Below, in pieces: positions 37,419 through 44,919 of a stretch of DNA of 64,000 nt. Where the stretch lies: the NCBI GenBank assembly GCA_963847235.1, contig CAWJYU010000025.1, forward strand, positions 26,123 through 90,122, written 5' to 3'. Below the pieces are notes generated by a model. The model searched no databases. It saw only the letters and a program-made list of their open reading frames with translations, and had not been told where the DNA came from. Origin of the DNA: JACDAN01 sp963847235. GTDB taxonomy: Bacteria; Actinomycetota; Thermoleophilia; Gaiellales; Gaiellaceae. Position 1 is the stretch's first letter. Every line of letters starts with the position of its first letter. Made by a program: the position numbers and the translations under genes.

Positions 37419-37786
37419 CCGACGCGGATCGCGAGCTGCTGGAACGGGCGGACGCGGCAGCGGCGAACGCGTACGCGCCCTACTCCAGGTTCCGAGTCGG
37501 CGCAGCGGTGCGGACGCGCGACGGCCGAGTGTTCGTCGGCGTCAACGTCGAGAACGCGGCCTATCCGCTCGGGATCTGCGGCGAGAAGACGGCGCTTGCG
37601 GCGGCCGCGTCCGCCGGCGTGCGCCCGGGCGAGATCGAGGCGCTCGCCGTGAACGCCTCGCCGTGCGGCGGCTGCCGGCAGTGGTTCCACGAGTTCCGGA
37701 TCGATCGCGTGATCTACCGACAGGCGGATGGCGGCGTCGCGGTGACGACGCCCGACGAGCTCCTGCCGGACACCTTCGAGCTGTGA
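37415..37786 (+). CDS. cdd: Cytidine deaminase
   Basis: A 123-aa zinc deaminase converting cytidine or deoxycytidine to uridine. The substrate loop YAPYSRFRVGAA and NVENAAYPLGICGEKTA give the first zinc Cys and catalytic Glu (C-G-E rather than C-A-E), and SPCGGCRQ gives the other two zinc cysteines. Linked by 4-nt overlaps to the PAP2 fusion and era. Functionally it joins the deoC locus 2 kb away in nucleoside salvage. Confidence 0.95.
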   Translation: MTDADRELLERADAAAANAYAPYSRFRVGAAVRTRDGRVFVGVNVENAAYPLGICGEKTALAAAASAGVRPGEIEALAVNASPCGGCRQWFHEFRIDRVIYRQADGGVAVTTPDELLPDTFEL

Positions 37787-38646
37787 AGTCGGGCTTCGTC
37801 GCCGTTGCGGGCCGGCCGAACGTCGGCAAGTCGACGCTGGTGAATGCGCTGGCGGGCGGCAAGGTGGCGATCACCTCGGACAAGCCCCAGACGACCCGCC
37901 GGCGGATCTTCGGCGTCGCGAACGGCCCCGAGTACCAGCTCGTGCTGGCCGATCTGCCCGGGTTCCAGCGTCCCCGCGATCCGTTGACCGAGCACATGCA
38001 GCGCACCGTCGACTCCTCGTTCGAGGACGTGGACGCGGTGCTCTTCGTGCTGGATGCGCGCGATCGGATCGGGTCGGGGGACAGGTTCATCGCCAAGCGA
38101 GTCTTCGAGCTCGGCGTGCCGGTCGTGATCGCCCTCAACAAGGTCGATCGGCTCAAGCCGGGCCACATCGCGTCGCAGATGCAGACGGCATCACAGCTCG
38201 GCGACTTCCACGCGCTGCATCCGGTGAGCGCAAAGACGGGCGACGGCGTGGACGAGCTGCGGGACGAGCTTGTCGGCTTGCTGCCCGAAGGCCCCGCCTA
38301 CTTCCCGCCCGACCAGCGGACCGACCTCTCCGTCGAGGAGCAGATCGCGGAGCTCGTGCGCGAGAAGGCGCTCCAGCTGACTCGGGACGAGGTGCCCCAC
38401 TCGGTCACGGCCGCGGTCGAGGAGATCGAGGGCAAGGTCGTCCGTGTCGCGGTCTACGTCGAGACCGACTCGCAGAAGCAGATCCTCGTCGGCAAGGGAG
38501 GCGCGATGGTTCGCGAGATCGGAACGCGGGCCAGGCCGGAGATCGAGGCGCTGCTGGAGCAGCAGCCGGTCTTCCTGGAGCTCGCCGTCAAGGTGCGGCC
38601 GAAGTGGCGCCGCGACGAGCGGATGCTCGAGCGCCTCGGTCTCTAG
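37783..38646 (+). CDS. era: GTPase Era
   Basis: A 287-aa 16S rRNA-binding GTPase for 30S assembly. G1 is AGRPNVGKSTLVN, G2 lies in SDKPQTTRRRI, G3 is DLPGFQRP, G4 is NKVD and G5 is VSAKTG. The C-terminal KH domain has ILVGKGGAMVREIGTRARPEIE. The GTG overlaps the cdd stop. A pair of hairpins follows about 90 bp downstream. Confidence 0.96.
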   Translation: MKSGFVAVAGRPNVGKSTLVNALAGGKVAITSDKPQTTRRRIFGVANGPEYQLVLADLPGFQRPRDPLTEHMQRTVDSSFEDVDAVLFVLDARDRIGSGDRFIAKRVFELGVPVVIALNKVDRLKPGHIASQMQTASQLGDFHALHPVSAKTGDGVDELRDELVGLLPEGPAYFPPDQRTDLSVEEQIAELVREKALQLTRDEVPHSVTAAVEEIEGKVVRVAVYVETDSQKQILVGKGGAMVREIGTRARPEIEALLEQQPVFLELAVKVRPKWRRDERMLERLGL

Positions 38647-38731
38647 CTCGGCGCACTTTCTGCCCGGGTGCGGCACAGACACGCGCGGCTTTCCGAACTA
38701 GCATCGATAGCGGGTGGTGGCCCGGGGTGGC

Positions 38732-38775
38732 CCCAGGCGCCACGGCCAGATGGCCTGGGTGAGCCCTCCCTCACC
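38732..38775. terminator. Two adjacent hairpins between era and the methyltransferase
   Basis: CCCAGGC (38732-38738) pairs with GCCTGGG (38753-38759), and GGTGAG (38758-38763) pairs with CTCACC (38770-38775). They lie between convergent genes, the second overlapping the methyltransferase stop. Neither has a T-run. Confidence 0.45.
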
Positions 38776-39538
38776 TGACCCGCAAGAGCGCAAGATCCTG
38801 CGGCGGATTGCCTTTCGCTCCCTCCGGGACGTACGACAGCAGCTCGAAGTGCGGCTCGACCAGTACCTCGAACGCGCTCCGGGGGTGGAAGGCTGTGCAG
38901 AGGTTCGTCCCGGCGACCACGCCCCAACGGACGACCACTTCGCCGGAGTCGAACTGCCTGAGCTCTTCCTCGGTGAGCCGCCCGCGATACGCCTCCCCGT
39001 GCACGCTGACAACAACCCACTCGCGGCCCACGCGCGCCAGCTCGTCGAGCCAGCGGCGCTGCGTCTCGACAGGCAGGTGCGTGAGCACCGACAGCGCATA
39101 GACGAGGTCGAATGAGTCGTCCGCGTACGGGAGCGGCGGGTCGGGCCCGTTCACCTGGAAGTGCCCGAAGGGAAGGTTCTCCCGGCACCACGCGACCAGC
39201 GTCGCGTTGGAGTCCGATCCGTGGATCTCGGCAGGGAGGTCCTTCCACTGCCGGAGGACGCGCCCGCATCCGCAGCCGAAATCCAAGATCGAGCTCATCG
39301 ATTCGAGGGGGGCGGGCACGGCGTCGCGGATCGACAGTGCGGCCGCCCGGCCCCCCTCCAGGAACCAGTCGGCCTGCGGCACACCGGCGACCATGAGCCG
39401 AAGCCGAGCCGGAGGCAGGGGAAGCCCGTCGTCCGCCGTTCCGCCGACCCCGCGCATCGCCCGCAGCGCCTCGTATGCGCGGTACGCGGGAAGGAGCAGG
39501 CCGAGCCTGTCCAGAAGCGAGAGGACACGCTGTTTCAC
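38771..39538 (-). CDS. Class I SAM-dependent methyltransferase
   Basis: A 255-aa protein. The SAM-binding motif I is ILDFGCGCGRVLRQW, then the acidic SDSNATLVAW and the motif IV-like FDLVYALSVLTHL. The substrate is unknown; this type often modifies sugars, lipids or small metabolites. It starts at a GTG at 39538, with TAGATT 9 nt upstream on the minus strand. It diverges from deoC and converges with era. Confidence 0.82.
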   Translation of the reverse strand: MKQRVLSLLDRLGLLLPAYRAYEALRAMRGVGGTADDGLPLPPARLRLMVAGVPQADWFLEGGRAAALSIRDAVPAPLESMSSILDFGCGCGRVLRQWKDLPAEIHGSDSNATLVAWCRENLPFGHFQVNGPDPPLPYADDSFDLVYALSVLTHLPVETQRRWLDELARVGREWVVVSVHGEAYRGRLTEEELRQFDSGEVVVRWGVVAGTNLCTAFHPRSAFEVLVEPHFELLSYVPEGAKGNPPQDLALLRVR

Positions 39539-39585
39539 AGCCGGCGCAATCTATTCGCGCGGCCGTTCGCCCACCGGCAGAGGGC

Positions 39586-39597
39586 TACACTCAATCG
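39586..39597 (+). promoter_or_regulatory. Leaderless promoter of deoC
   Basis: GGGCTACACT ends at 39591 and is followed by exactly 6 nt and the ATG at 39598. Confidence 0.5.
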
Positions 39598-40536
39598 ATG
39601 GCCAAGGCGCCCGCGCTCCCGTCCGGATTCGAGCTTCCGCTCGAGCCGAGACTGCCGCGAATCGGCTCGATCGACCAGGTCGCAGTCGAGGAACGCGCGG
39701 CGTCGCTCGCCCGCCGATCGATCAAGCGCGAGGCGAAGGTCTTCGCCCTCGACCTCGCGGTCCGGATGATGGACCTGACGACGCTCGAAGGCCAGGACAC
39801 CCCGGGAAAGATCGCCGCGCTGACCTCGAAGGCGATCCGCCCAGACCCGTCTGATGCGAGTGTCCCCTCTGTGGCTGCGGTCTGCGTCTACCCGAACCTC
39901 GTGCCCGCGGCCGTCGAGCGAGTTCGCGGCTCGAGCGTCAAGGTGGCCTCCGTTGCCACTGCGTTTCCGTCGGGCCAGAGCTCGACGAACGTCAAGGTGG
40001 GCGAGGTCCGGGAGGTCGTCGACATGGGCGCCGACGAGGTCGACATGGTGATCGACCGGGGCGCCTTCCTCTCGGGCCGGTACGCGAAGGTCTACGACGA
40101 GATCGTGCAAGTGAAAGAGGCCTCCGGCGACGCCCACCTGAAAGTGATCCTGGAGGTGGGCGAGCTCGGGACCTACGACAACGTCCGCCGCGCCTCGCTT
40201 CTGGCGATGGCTGCCGGTGCGGACTTCATCAAGACATCGACGGGGAAGCTCCCGCAGGCGGCCACTCTGCCGGTGACGCTCGTGATGCTCGAGGCGATTC
40301 GCGACGTCCACGAGGAGACGGGACGCAAGGTCGGCATGAAGCCGGCCGGCGGCATTCGCCAGGCGAAGCAGGCCGTCCAGTACCTCGTGCAGCTCTACGA
40401 GACGCTCGGCCCCGAGTGGCTGACGCCCGATCTGTACAGGCTCGGCGCCTCGACGCTGCTCAACGACGTCCTGATGCAAATCCGGAAAGAGAAGACCGGC
40501 CGCTACCAGAGCCCGAACTACTTCACGATTGACTGA
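39598..40536 (+). CDS. deoC: Deoxyribose-phosphate aldolase
   Basis: A 312-aa class I aldolase cleaving 2-deoxyribose 5-phosphate to glyceraldehyde 3-phosphate and acetaldehyde. The Schiff-base Lys lies in ADFIKTSTGK (about K212), with the second active Lys in GMKPAGG and the Asp in DEVDMVID. It is longer than bacterial DeoC (about 220-260 aa) because of a 40-residue N-terminal extension, as in the eukaryote-like branch. The stop overlaps the first aldehyde dehydrogenase gene, which could oxidise the acetaldehyde produced. Confidence 0.93.
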   Translation: MAKAPALPSGFELPLEPRLPRIGSIDQVAVEERAASLARRSIKREAKVFALDLAVRMMDLTTLEGQDTPGKIAALTSKAIRPDPSDASVPSVAAVCVYPNLVPAAVERVRGSSVKVASVATAFPSGQSSTNVKVGEVREVVDMGADEVDMVIDRGAFLSGRYAKVYDEIVQVKEASGDAHLKVILEVGELGTYDNVRRASLLAMAAGADFIKTSTGKLPQAATLPVTLVMLEAIRDVHEETGRKVGMKPAGGIRQAKQAVQYLVQLYETLGPEWLTPDLYRLGASTLLNDVLMQIRKEKTGRYQSPNYFTID

Positions 40537-42025
40537 CCTCGAGCGCCGCCAAGACCGTGCGCCGGTTCCCTCCGGCTGGGACTACGCGCCCGCACCAGAG
40601 TCGCGCGACATCGTCACACTCCAGGAGCGGTACGGCCTCTTCATCGGGGGCGAGCTCGTGGACGCGAGGTCGGGCGAGTACTTCCCGACCGTCAACCCGG
40701 CGAGCGAGGAGGTGCTCGCCGAGGTCGCCCAGGCCGGGCCTGAAGACGTCGACCTCGCCGTGCGCGCCGCGCGCGACGCGTACGAGAACGGCTGGTCGAC
40801 GATCTCGCCGGCCGAGCGGGCGAAGTACCTCTTCCGTGTCGCGCGCATCCTGCAGGAGCGCTCGCGCGAGTTCGCGGTACTGGAGTCGCTGAACGGCGGC
40901 AAGCCGATCAAGGAGTCACGCGACGTCGACCTGCCGCTTGCGGCCGCCCACTTCTTCTACTACGCCGGGTGGGCGGACAAGCTCGAGTACGCGTTTCCCA
41001 ACCGCCGCCCGCGGCCCATCGGCGTCGCGGGCCAGATCATCCCGTGGAACTTCCCGCTGCTGATGCTGTCGTGGAAGATCGCACCGGCGCTCGCGGCCGG
41101 CAACACGGTCGTGCTGAAGCCGGCCGAGACGACGCCTCTTACGGCGCTGCTCTTTGCGGACGTCCTTCGCCAGGCCGAGCTGCCGCCCGGGGTGGTCAAC
41201 ATCGTCACGGGCGACGGGCGTGCCGGCGCGGAGCTCGTCAAGCACGAGGGTGTCGACAAGATCGCGTTCACGGGCTCGACCGAGGTCGGGAAGGCGATCC
41301 AGCGCGAGCTCGCAGGCACCGGCAAGCGGCTGACGCTCGAGCTCGGGGGCAAGGCCGCGAACATCATCTTCGACGATGCTGCCCTCGACCAGGCGGTCGA
41401 GGGGATCGTCAACGGGATCTACTTCAACCAGGGCCACGTGTGCTGCGCGGGGTCTCGGCTCCTCGTCCAGGAGTCGATCTACGAGCCGGTGATCGAGAAG
41501 CTCAAGCGCCGACTGACGACGCTCCGCGTCGGCGACCCGCTCGACAAGAACACGGACGTCGGGGCGATCAACTCGAAGCAGCAGCTCGAGAAGATTCAGG
41601 AGCTCGTGCGGAGCGGCGAGGAGGAAGGCGCGGAGATCTACCAGCCGCCCTGCCGCCTACCGGAGAAGGGCTACTGGTTCGTCCCCACCGTGTTCACGAA
41701 CGTGGCACAGAGCTACCGGATCGCGCAGGAGGAGATCTTCGGTCCGGTGCTGTCGGTGCTGACCTTCCGGACGCCGGACGAGGCGGTCGAGAAGGCGAAC
41801 AACACTCCGTACGGCCTCTCCGCCGGTGTCTGGACCGAGAAGGGGTCGCGGATCCTGTCCATGGCGAGCCGCCTCGAGGCAGGTGTGGTGTGGGCGAACA
41901 CCTACAACCGCTTCGACCCCACCTCGCCGTTCGGCGGCTACAAGGAGTCCGGGTTCGGTCGCGAGGGCGGCCTCCACGGCCTCGAGCCCTACGTCGACGT
42001 CGACGAGTCCGAGGTGCGCGGGTGA
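40529..42025 (+). CDS. NAD(P)-dependent aldehyde dehydrogenase
   Basis: A 498-aa full-length ALDH. The catalytic Cys is in FNQGHVCCAGSR (C305), the general base Glu in LELGGKAANI, and the Asn in PWNFP. The cofactor loop GSTEVGK is intact. The TTG at 40529 overlaps the end of deoC by 8 nt. The DeoC link suggests oxidation of acetaldehyde or deoxyribose-derived aldehydes. It is followed directly, with a GTGA overlap, by a second shorter ALDH domain. The arrangement recalls the two-domain ALDH16 family with the domains on separate chains. Confidence 0.93.
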   Translation: MTDLERRQDRAPVPSGWDYAPAPESRDIVTLQERYGLFIGGELVDARSGEYFPTVNPASEEVLAEVAQAGPEDVDLAVRAARDAYENGWSTISPAERAKYLFRVARILQERSREFAVLESLNGGKPIKESRDVDLPLAAAHFFYYAGWADKLEYAFPNRRPRPIGVAGQIIPWNFPLLMLSWKIAPALAAGNTVVLKPAETTPLTALLFADVLRQAELPPGVVNIVTGDGRAGAELVKHEGVDKIAFTGSTEVGKAIQRELAGTGKRLTLELGGKAANIIFDDAALDQAVEGIVNGIYFNQGHVCCAGSRLLVQESIYEPVIEKLKRRLTTLRVGDPLDKNTDVGAINSKQQLEKIQELVRSGEEEGAEIYQPPCRLPEKGYWFVPTVFTNVAQSYRIAQEEIFGPVLSVLTFRTPDEAVEKANNTPYGLSAGVWTEKGSRILSMASRLEAGVVWANTYNRFDPTSPFGGYKESGFGREGGLHGLEPYVDVDESEVRG

Positions 42026-42819
42026 GCCGGCTCCCCGTTCGCAAGACGTACAAGCTGTTCATCGGCGGCGACTTCCCGCGGTCGGAGTCGGGACGGACGT
42101 ACGAGGCTCAGGGCCAGAACGTGGCGCGCGCGTCGCGCAAGGACGTTCGCGACGCGGTGCGGGTGGCGCGCGGCGCGTTCGGAAAGTGGCGCGGGATGAC
42201 GGCGTACAACCGGGGACAGGTGCTCTACCGGATCGCGGAGATGATGGAGTCGCGGAGCGAGGATCTCGCAGAGCTGAGCTCGGGCCGAAAGGAGGTCGAG
42301 GCCGCCGTCGATCGCTGGGTCTGGTACGCGGGCTGGGCCGACAAGTACGCGCAGGTGCTCGGCACCTCGAACCCGGTGGCGGCGCCGTACTTCAACTTCA
42401 CGATCCCCGAGCCGACGGGCGTCGTCGGGATCGTCGCTCCGGACGAGCCGGCGCTGGACGGGCTCGTCGCCCGGCTCGCGCCCGTGATCGTCGGCGGGAA
42501 CACCGCGGTCGTGTTGGCGTCGGAGAGCGCCCCGCTCGCGGCCATCCAGCTCGCCGAGGCGCTGGCGACCTCGGACGTGCCGGGCGGCGTCGTCAACATC
42601 CTCACCGGATTCAAGTCGGAGCTCGCGCCGTGGCTCGCAGGCCACATGGACGTGAACGCGATCGACGTCGCGGGCGCCGACGGGGAGATCCCCGAGCTCG
42701 AGCGACTGGCGGCCGACAACGTCAAGCGCGTGGTTCGAGGGCGGGCCGACCGGCAGAGCCCCTACGAGATCGCGGCCTTCCTCGAGCTGAAGACGGTCTG
42801 GCACCCCATCGGCGTCTAG
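42022..42819 (+). CDS. Truncated aldehyde-dehydrogenase-like protein lacking the catalytic domain
   Basis: A 265-aa protein matching the N-terminal, NAD-binding part of ALDHs (KLFIGGDFPRSESGRTYEA; YAGWADKYAQ; GVVGIVAPDEPALDGLVARLAPVIVGGN; AEALATSDVPGGVVNILTG). It ends before the LELGG Glu and the Cys loop, and P-W-N-F is replaced by P-D-E-P. It cannot be an active dehydrogenase alone. Clean frame, normal codon use and a GTGA overlap with the active ALDH argue against a decaying gene. A structural or regulatory subunit, as in the inactive second domain of ALDH16, is more likely. Confidence 0.82.
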   Translation: MSRLPVRKTYKLFIGGDFPRSESGRTYEAQGQNVARASRKDVRDAVRVARGAFGKWRGMTAYNRGQVLYRIAEMMESRSEDLAELSSGRKEVEAAVDRWVWYAGWADKYAQVLGTSNPVAAPYFNFTIPEPTGVVGIVAPDEPALDGLVARLAPVIVGGNTAVVLASESAPLAAIQLAEALATSDVPGGVVNILTGFKSELAPWLAGHMDVNAIDVAGADGEIPELERLAADNVKRVVRGRADRQSPYEIAAFLELKTVWHPIGV

Positions 42820-42833
42820 CCCTCGGGGGCCTC

Positions 42834-42888
42834 CAACCTCCTCCCCAATATCGATCGTAGTCGTCTCGAGCGCACGGATGTGTGACGG
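42834..42888. repeat. 55-bp element, copy B
   Basis: Second copy of the element at 33874. Here it lies upstream of the unknown gene at 42939, in the same orientation. The bases after it (GACGGGAGAG then CGCCGAA) faintly recall the start of a glycine riboswitch, but the P2 hairpin and the 3' core are missing. Confidence 0.5.
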
Positions 42889-42938
42889 GAGAGCGCCGAA
42901 ACGGTGAAGATGCCCGGGGTGACTCCGAGGACAGCCAG

Positions 42939-43514
42939 ATGACGAAGCGCCGACTGAGCCAGGCGATCTCCGAGGGCGACGGGATCTCGGTGATCGCCGC
43001 CGTCGAGAGCTCCGACGCGGCGCGGGACGCAGAGGCTGCCGGCGCCGAGGGCGTCCTCGTTCCCGGCGAGCGGGCAGACACCCTCGCAAGCGTCCGGGCC
43101 GCGACCGAGCTTCCGATCCTCGTCGTCTACGACCCGGGCCGGACGCAGCCCGAGGCAGCCGACGCCTGCATCGTCGACGTCGACGGCGAGGATCGCGACT
43201 GGCTCGAGCAGGTCCGCAACGATCTCGCTGATCGCTGCGAGCTCGCACCGCGGATCGGCAAGGAGGAGCACCTCGAGTTCGTGCTCGAAACCGTCGATCC
43301 TGAAGTGCTCGTGCTGCGCGCCGACGGCGACGAATCGCTGGCCGAGGCGCTGGAGCTCCTCGAGGACGTCCCGGCCGGCAAGCTGGCGATCGCCGACGTC
43401 GGAGCGAGCACGCGCGACCAGTTGGCCGAGCTCGAGCGTGCCGGCATGGACGCGGTCATCGTCTACGCCGGGAACATCGCCGACCTGGTCGGGTCGGCCC
43501 CGCCCGAAGTCTGA
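42939..43514 (+). CDS. Unknown protein, TIM-barrel-like
   Basis: I do not recognise this 191-aa protein with certainty. It alternates short hydrophobic strands with acidic helices (ISVIAAVESSDAARDAEAAGAEGVLVPG; LPILVVYDPG; LAIADVGASTRDQLAELERAGMDAVIV), a pattern like the indole-3-glycerol-phosphate synthase/ThiE type of barrel, but no catalytic residues of those enzymes are evident and it is too short for a full eight-strand barrel. It is strongly acidic. The ATG at 42939 is preferred over a GTG at 42882, which would lie in the repeat element. Its stop overlaps the CTG start of the membrane glycosyltransferase. Confidence 0.55.
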   Translation: MTKRRLSQAISEGDGISVIAAVESSDAARDAEAAGAEGVLVPGERADTLASVRAATELPILVVYDPGRTQPEAADACIVDVDGEDRDWLEQVRNDLADRCELAPRIGKEEHLEFVLETVDPEVLVLRADGDESLAEALELLEDVPAGKLAIADVGASTRDQLAELERAGMDAVIVYAGNIADLVGSAPPEV

Positions 43515-44908
43515 TCCGCACGAAGGGCTTAGCCGAGCCGAGCCGGTGGGGCAACCGCTGGCTCGCCCTCGGGGCGCTCCTCGCCGGCGCGGCGGCGCTC
43601 CGGCTCGTCGGCGTCCAGTACGGCCTGCCCTTCCCGCTTCTCAACCCTGACGAGGAAAGCATCGTTCCACGCGCCTGGCGGATGAGCCACGGCGGTGGGC
43701 TCGATCCAGAGTGGTTCGAGTACCCGAGCCTGCTCATGTACCTGATCGCGCCGTTCCAGAACTGGGCCGGCGAACCGTGGTACCTCGCAGGCCGTCTGGT
43801 CGTCGTCGCGCTCGGGCTGTCCGGGATCGCGGCCGCGTGGTGGCTCGGCGCTCGTGCCTACGGCACGATGGCCGGGTTCGTCGCTGCTGCGGTCACCGCC
43901 GTGGAAGTCACGCACGTCGCGTACTCCCGGATGGCGGTGACCGACGTGCCGATGACGCTGGGCGTCGCCGTCTCGCTCGGGCTGATGGTCACCCGGCGCC
44001 TTCCCGCCGCGGGCGTTGCGATCGGAGTCGCCGCGAGCTTCAAGTACCCGGCGTTCACGCTGCTCGTGCCGCTCGTCGTCGCCGGCTGGGGACAGTGGCG
44101 TCGGCTCGCGATCTCTGTTGCGCTCGCGCCCCTCGCGTTCGCCCTCACGAGCCCGTTCTTCCTCGTGCACCTGTCCTCCGCGCTCGGAGACGTCCGCCGC
44201 GTTCAGGAGCTCGGTCGCAGCGGCTGGCTCGGCTTCGAAGACGACTGGCCGACACCGATCGCGTTCGTCGACCGACTGTGGGAGGGGATGGGACCGGCGC
44301 TGCTCGTCGCCGTCCTCGGGCTCGTCCTCGCCCTCATCCAGCGCGCGTACGCCGACCGGATCCTGGCCGCGTTCGTCCTTGCCTACTTCGCGACGCTGCT
44401 GCCGCTCGACGCCCACTTCGACCGCTACGTCCTGCCGCTTGTCCCAGCCCTGGGCGCACTCGCAGGACGGGTTCGCGGACTCGCGCCGGTGACGCTGCTC
44501 CTGCTCGTCATCCCGCTCGTCTGGTCGATCGGAGACACCAGGGTGCTCGCGAAGACCGACACGAGGGTCGTCGCGCACGACTGGATGGAGGCCAACGTGA
44601 CGCCCGGCGTGCTCGTCGCTGCCGATCCCTCGACGGCCACACCGGACACCGTTCGGGTGCTCCGGCTCGCGCTTCCGGGGCCGGAACGCCCGCCCGATCC
44701 CGAGCGCGACGTCGCCCGGCTTCGGCAGCTGGGCGTCGGCTACGTCGTCGTCACGGGCGCCGTTGCCGACCGCGTCGCGGCCGCTGGAGACGACTACCCG
44801 CGGGACGTCCGCTTCTACATGCAGCTCGAGCGACAGGGGAACCGGCGCTTCTACCAGGCCGCGACGGGCACACTGGCGGGGCCTTGGGTAGCGGTGTACG
44901 AGCTGTAG
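43511..44908 (+). CDS. GT39-type membrane glycosyltransferase; apparent CTG start
   Basis: A 465-aa protein with about 10-11 hydrophobic segments, of the ArnT/PMT (glycosyltransferase family 39) type that moves sugars from polyprenyl phosphates. The catalytic acidic pair, NPDEES, lies in the first extracytoplasmic loop after helix 1, at about residue 49. The only start that includes helix 1 and this loop is a CTG at 43511, overlapping the previous stop as CTGA. The first ATG, at 43682, would remove the catalytic loop. Substrate unknown; protein or lipid glycosylation are possible. Next to it is a spermidine-synthase-like membrane protein. Confidence 0.82.
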   Translation: MIRTKGLAEPSRWGNRWLALGALLAGAAALRLVGVQYGLPFPLLNPDEESIVPRAWRMSHGGGLDPEWFEYPSLLMYLIAPFQNWAGEPWYLAGRLVVVALGLSGIAAAWWLGARAYGTMAGFVAAAVTAVEVTHVAYSRMAVTDVPMTLGVAVSLGLMVTRRLPAAGVAIGVAASFKYPAFTLLVPLVVAGWGQWRRLAISVALAPLAFALTSPFFLVHLSSALGDVRRVQELGRSGWLGFEDDWPTPIAFVDRLWEGMGPALLVAVLGLVLALIQRAYADRILAAFVLAYFATLLPLDAHFDRYVLPLVPALGALAGRVRGLAPVTLLLLVIPLVWSIGDTRVLAKTDTRVVAHDWMEANVTPGVLVAADPSTATPDTVRVLRLALPGPERPPDPERDVARLRQLGVGYVVVTGAVADRVAAAGDDYPRDVRFYMQLERQGNRRFYQAATGTLAGPWVAVYEL

Positions 44909-44919
44909 AGGGGGTCCCC

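Noticed and set aside
42882..42938. Upstream GTG start for the TIM-barrel-like gene
   Set aside because: It would translate part of the repeat element into a low-complexity, charged N-terminus; the ATG at 42939 begins at the first structured segment.
42834..42939. Glycine riboswitch
   Set aside because: Only the opening bases are similar; the P2 hairpin, GAAGGGGCAA and CTCTCAGG blocks are absent, and the downstream gene is not linked to glycine.
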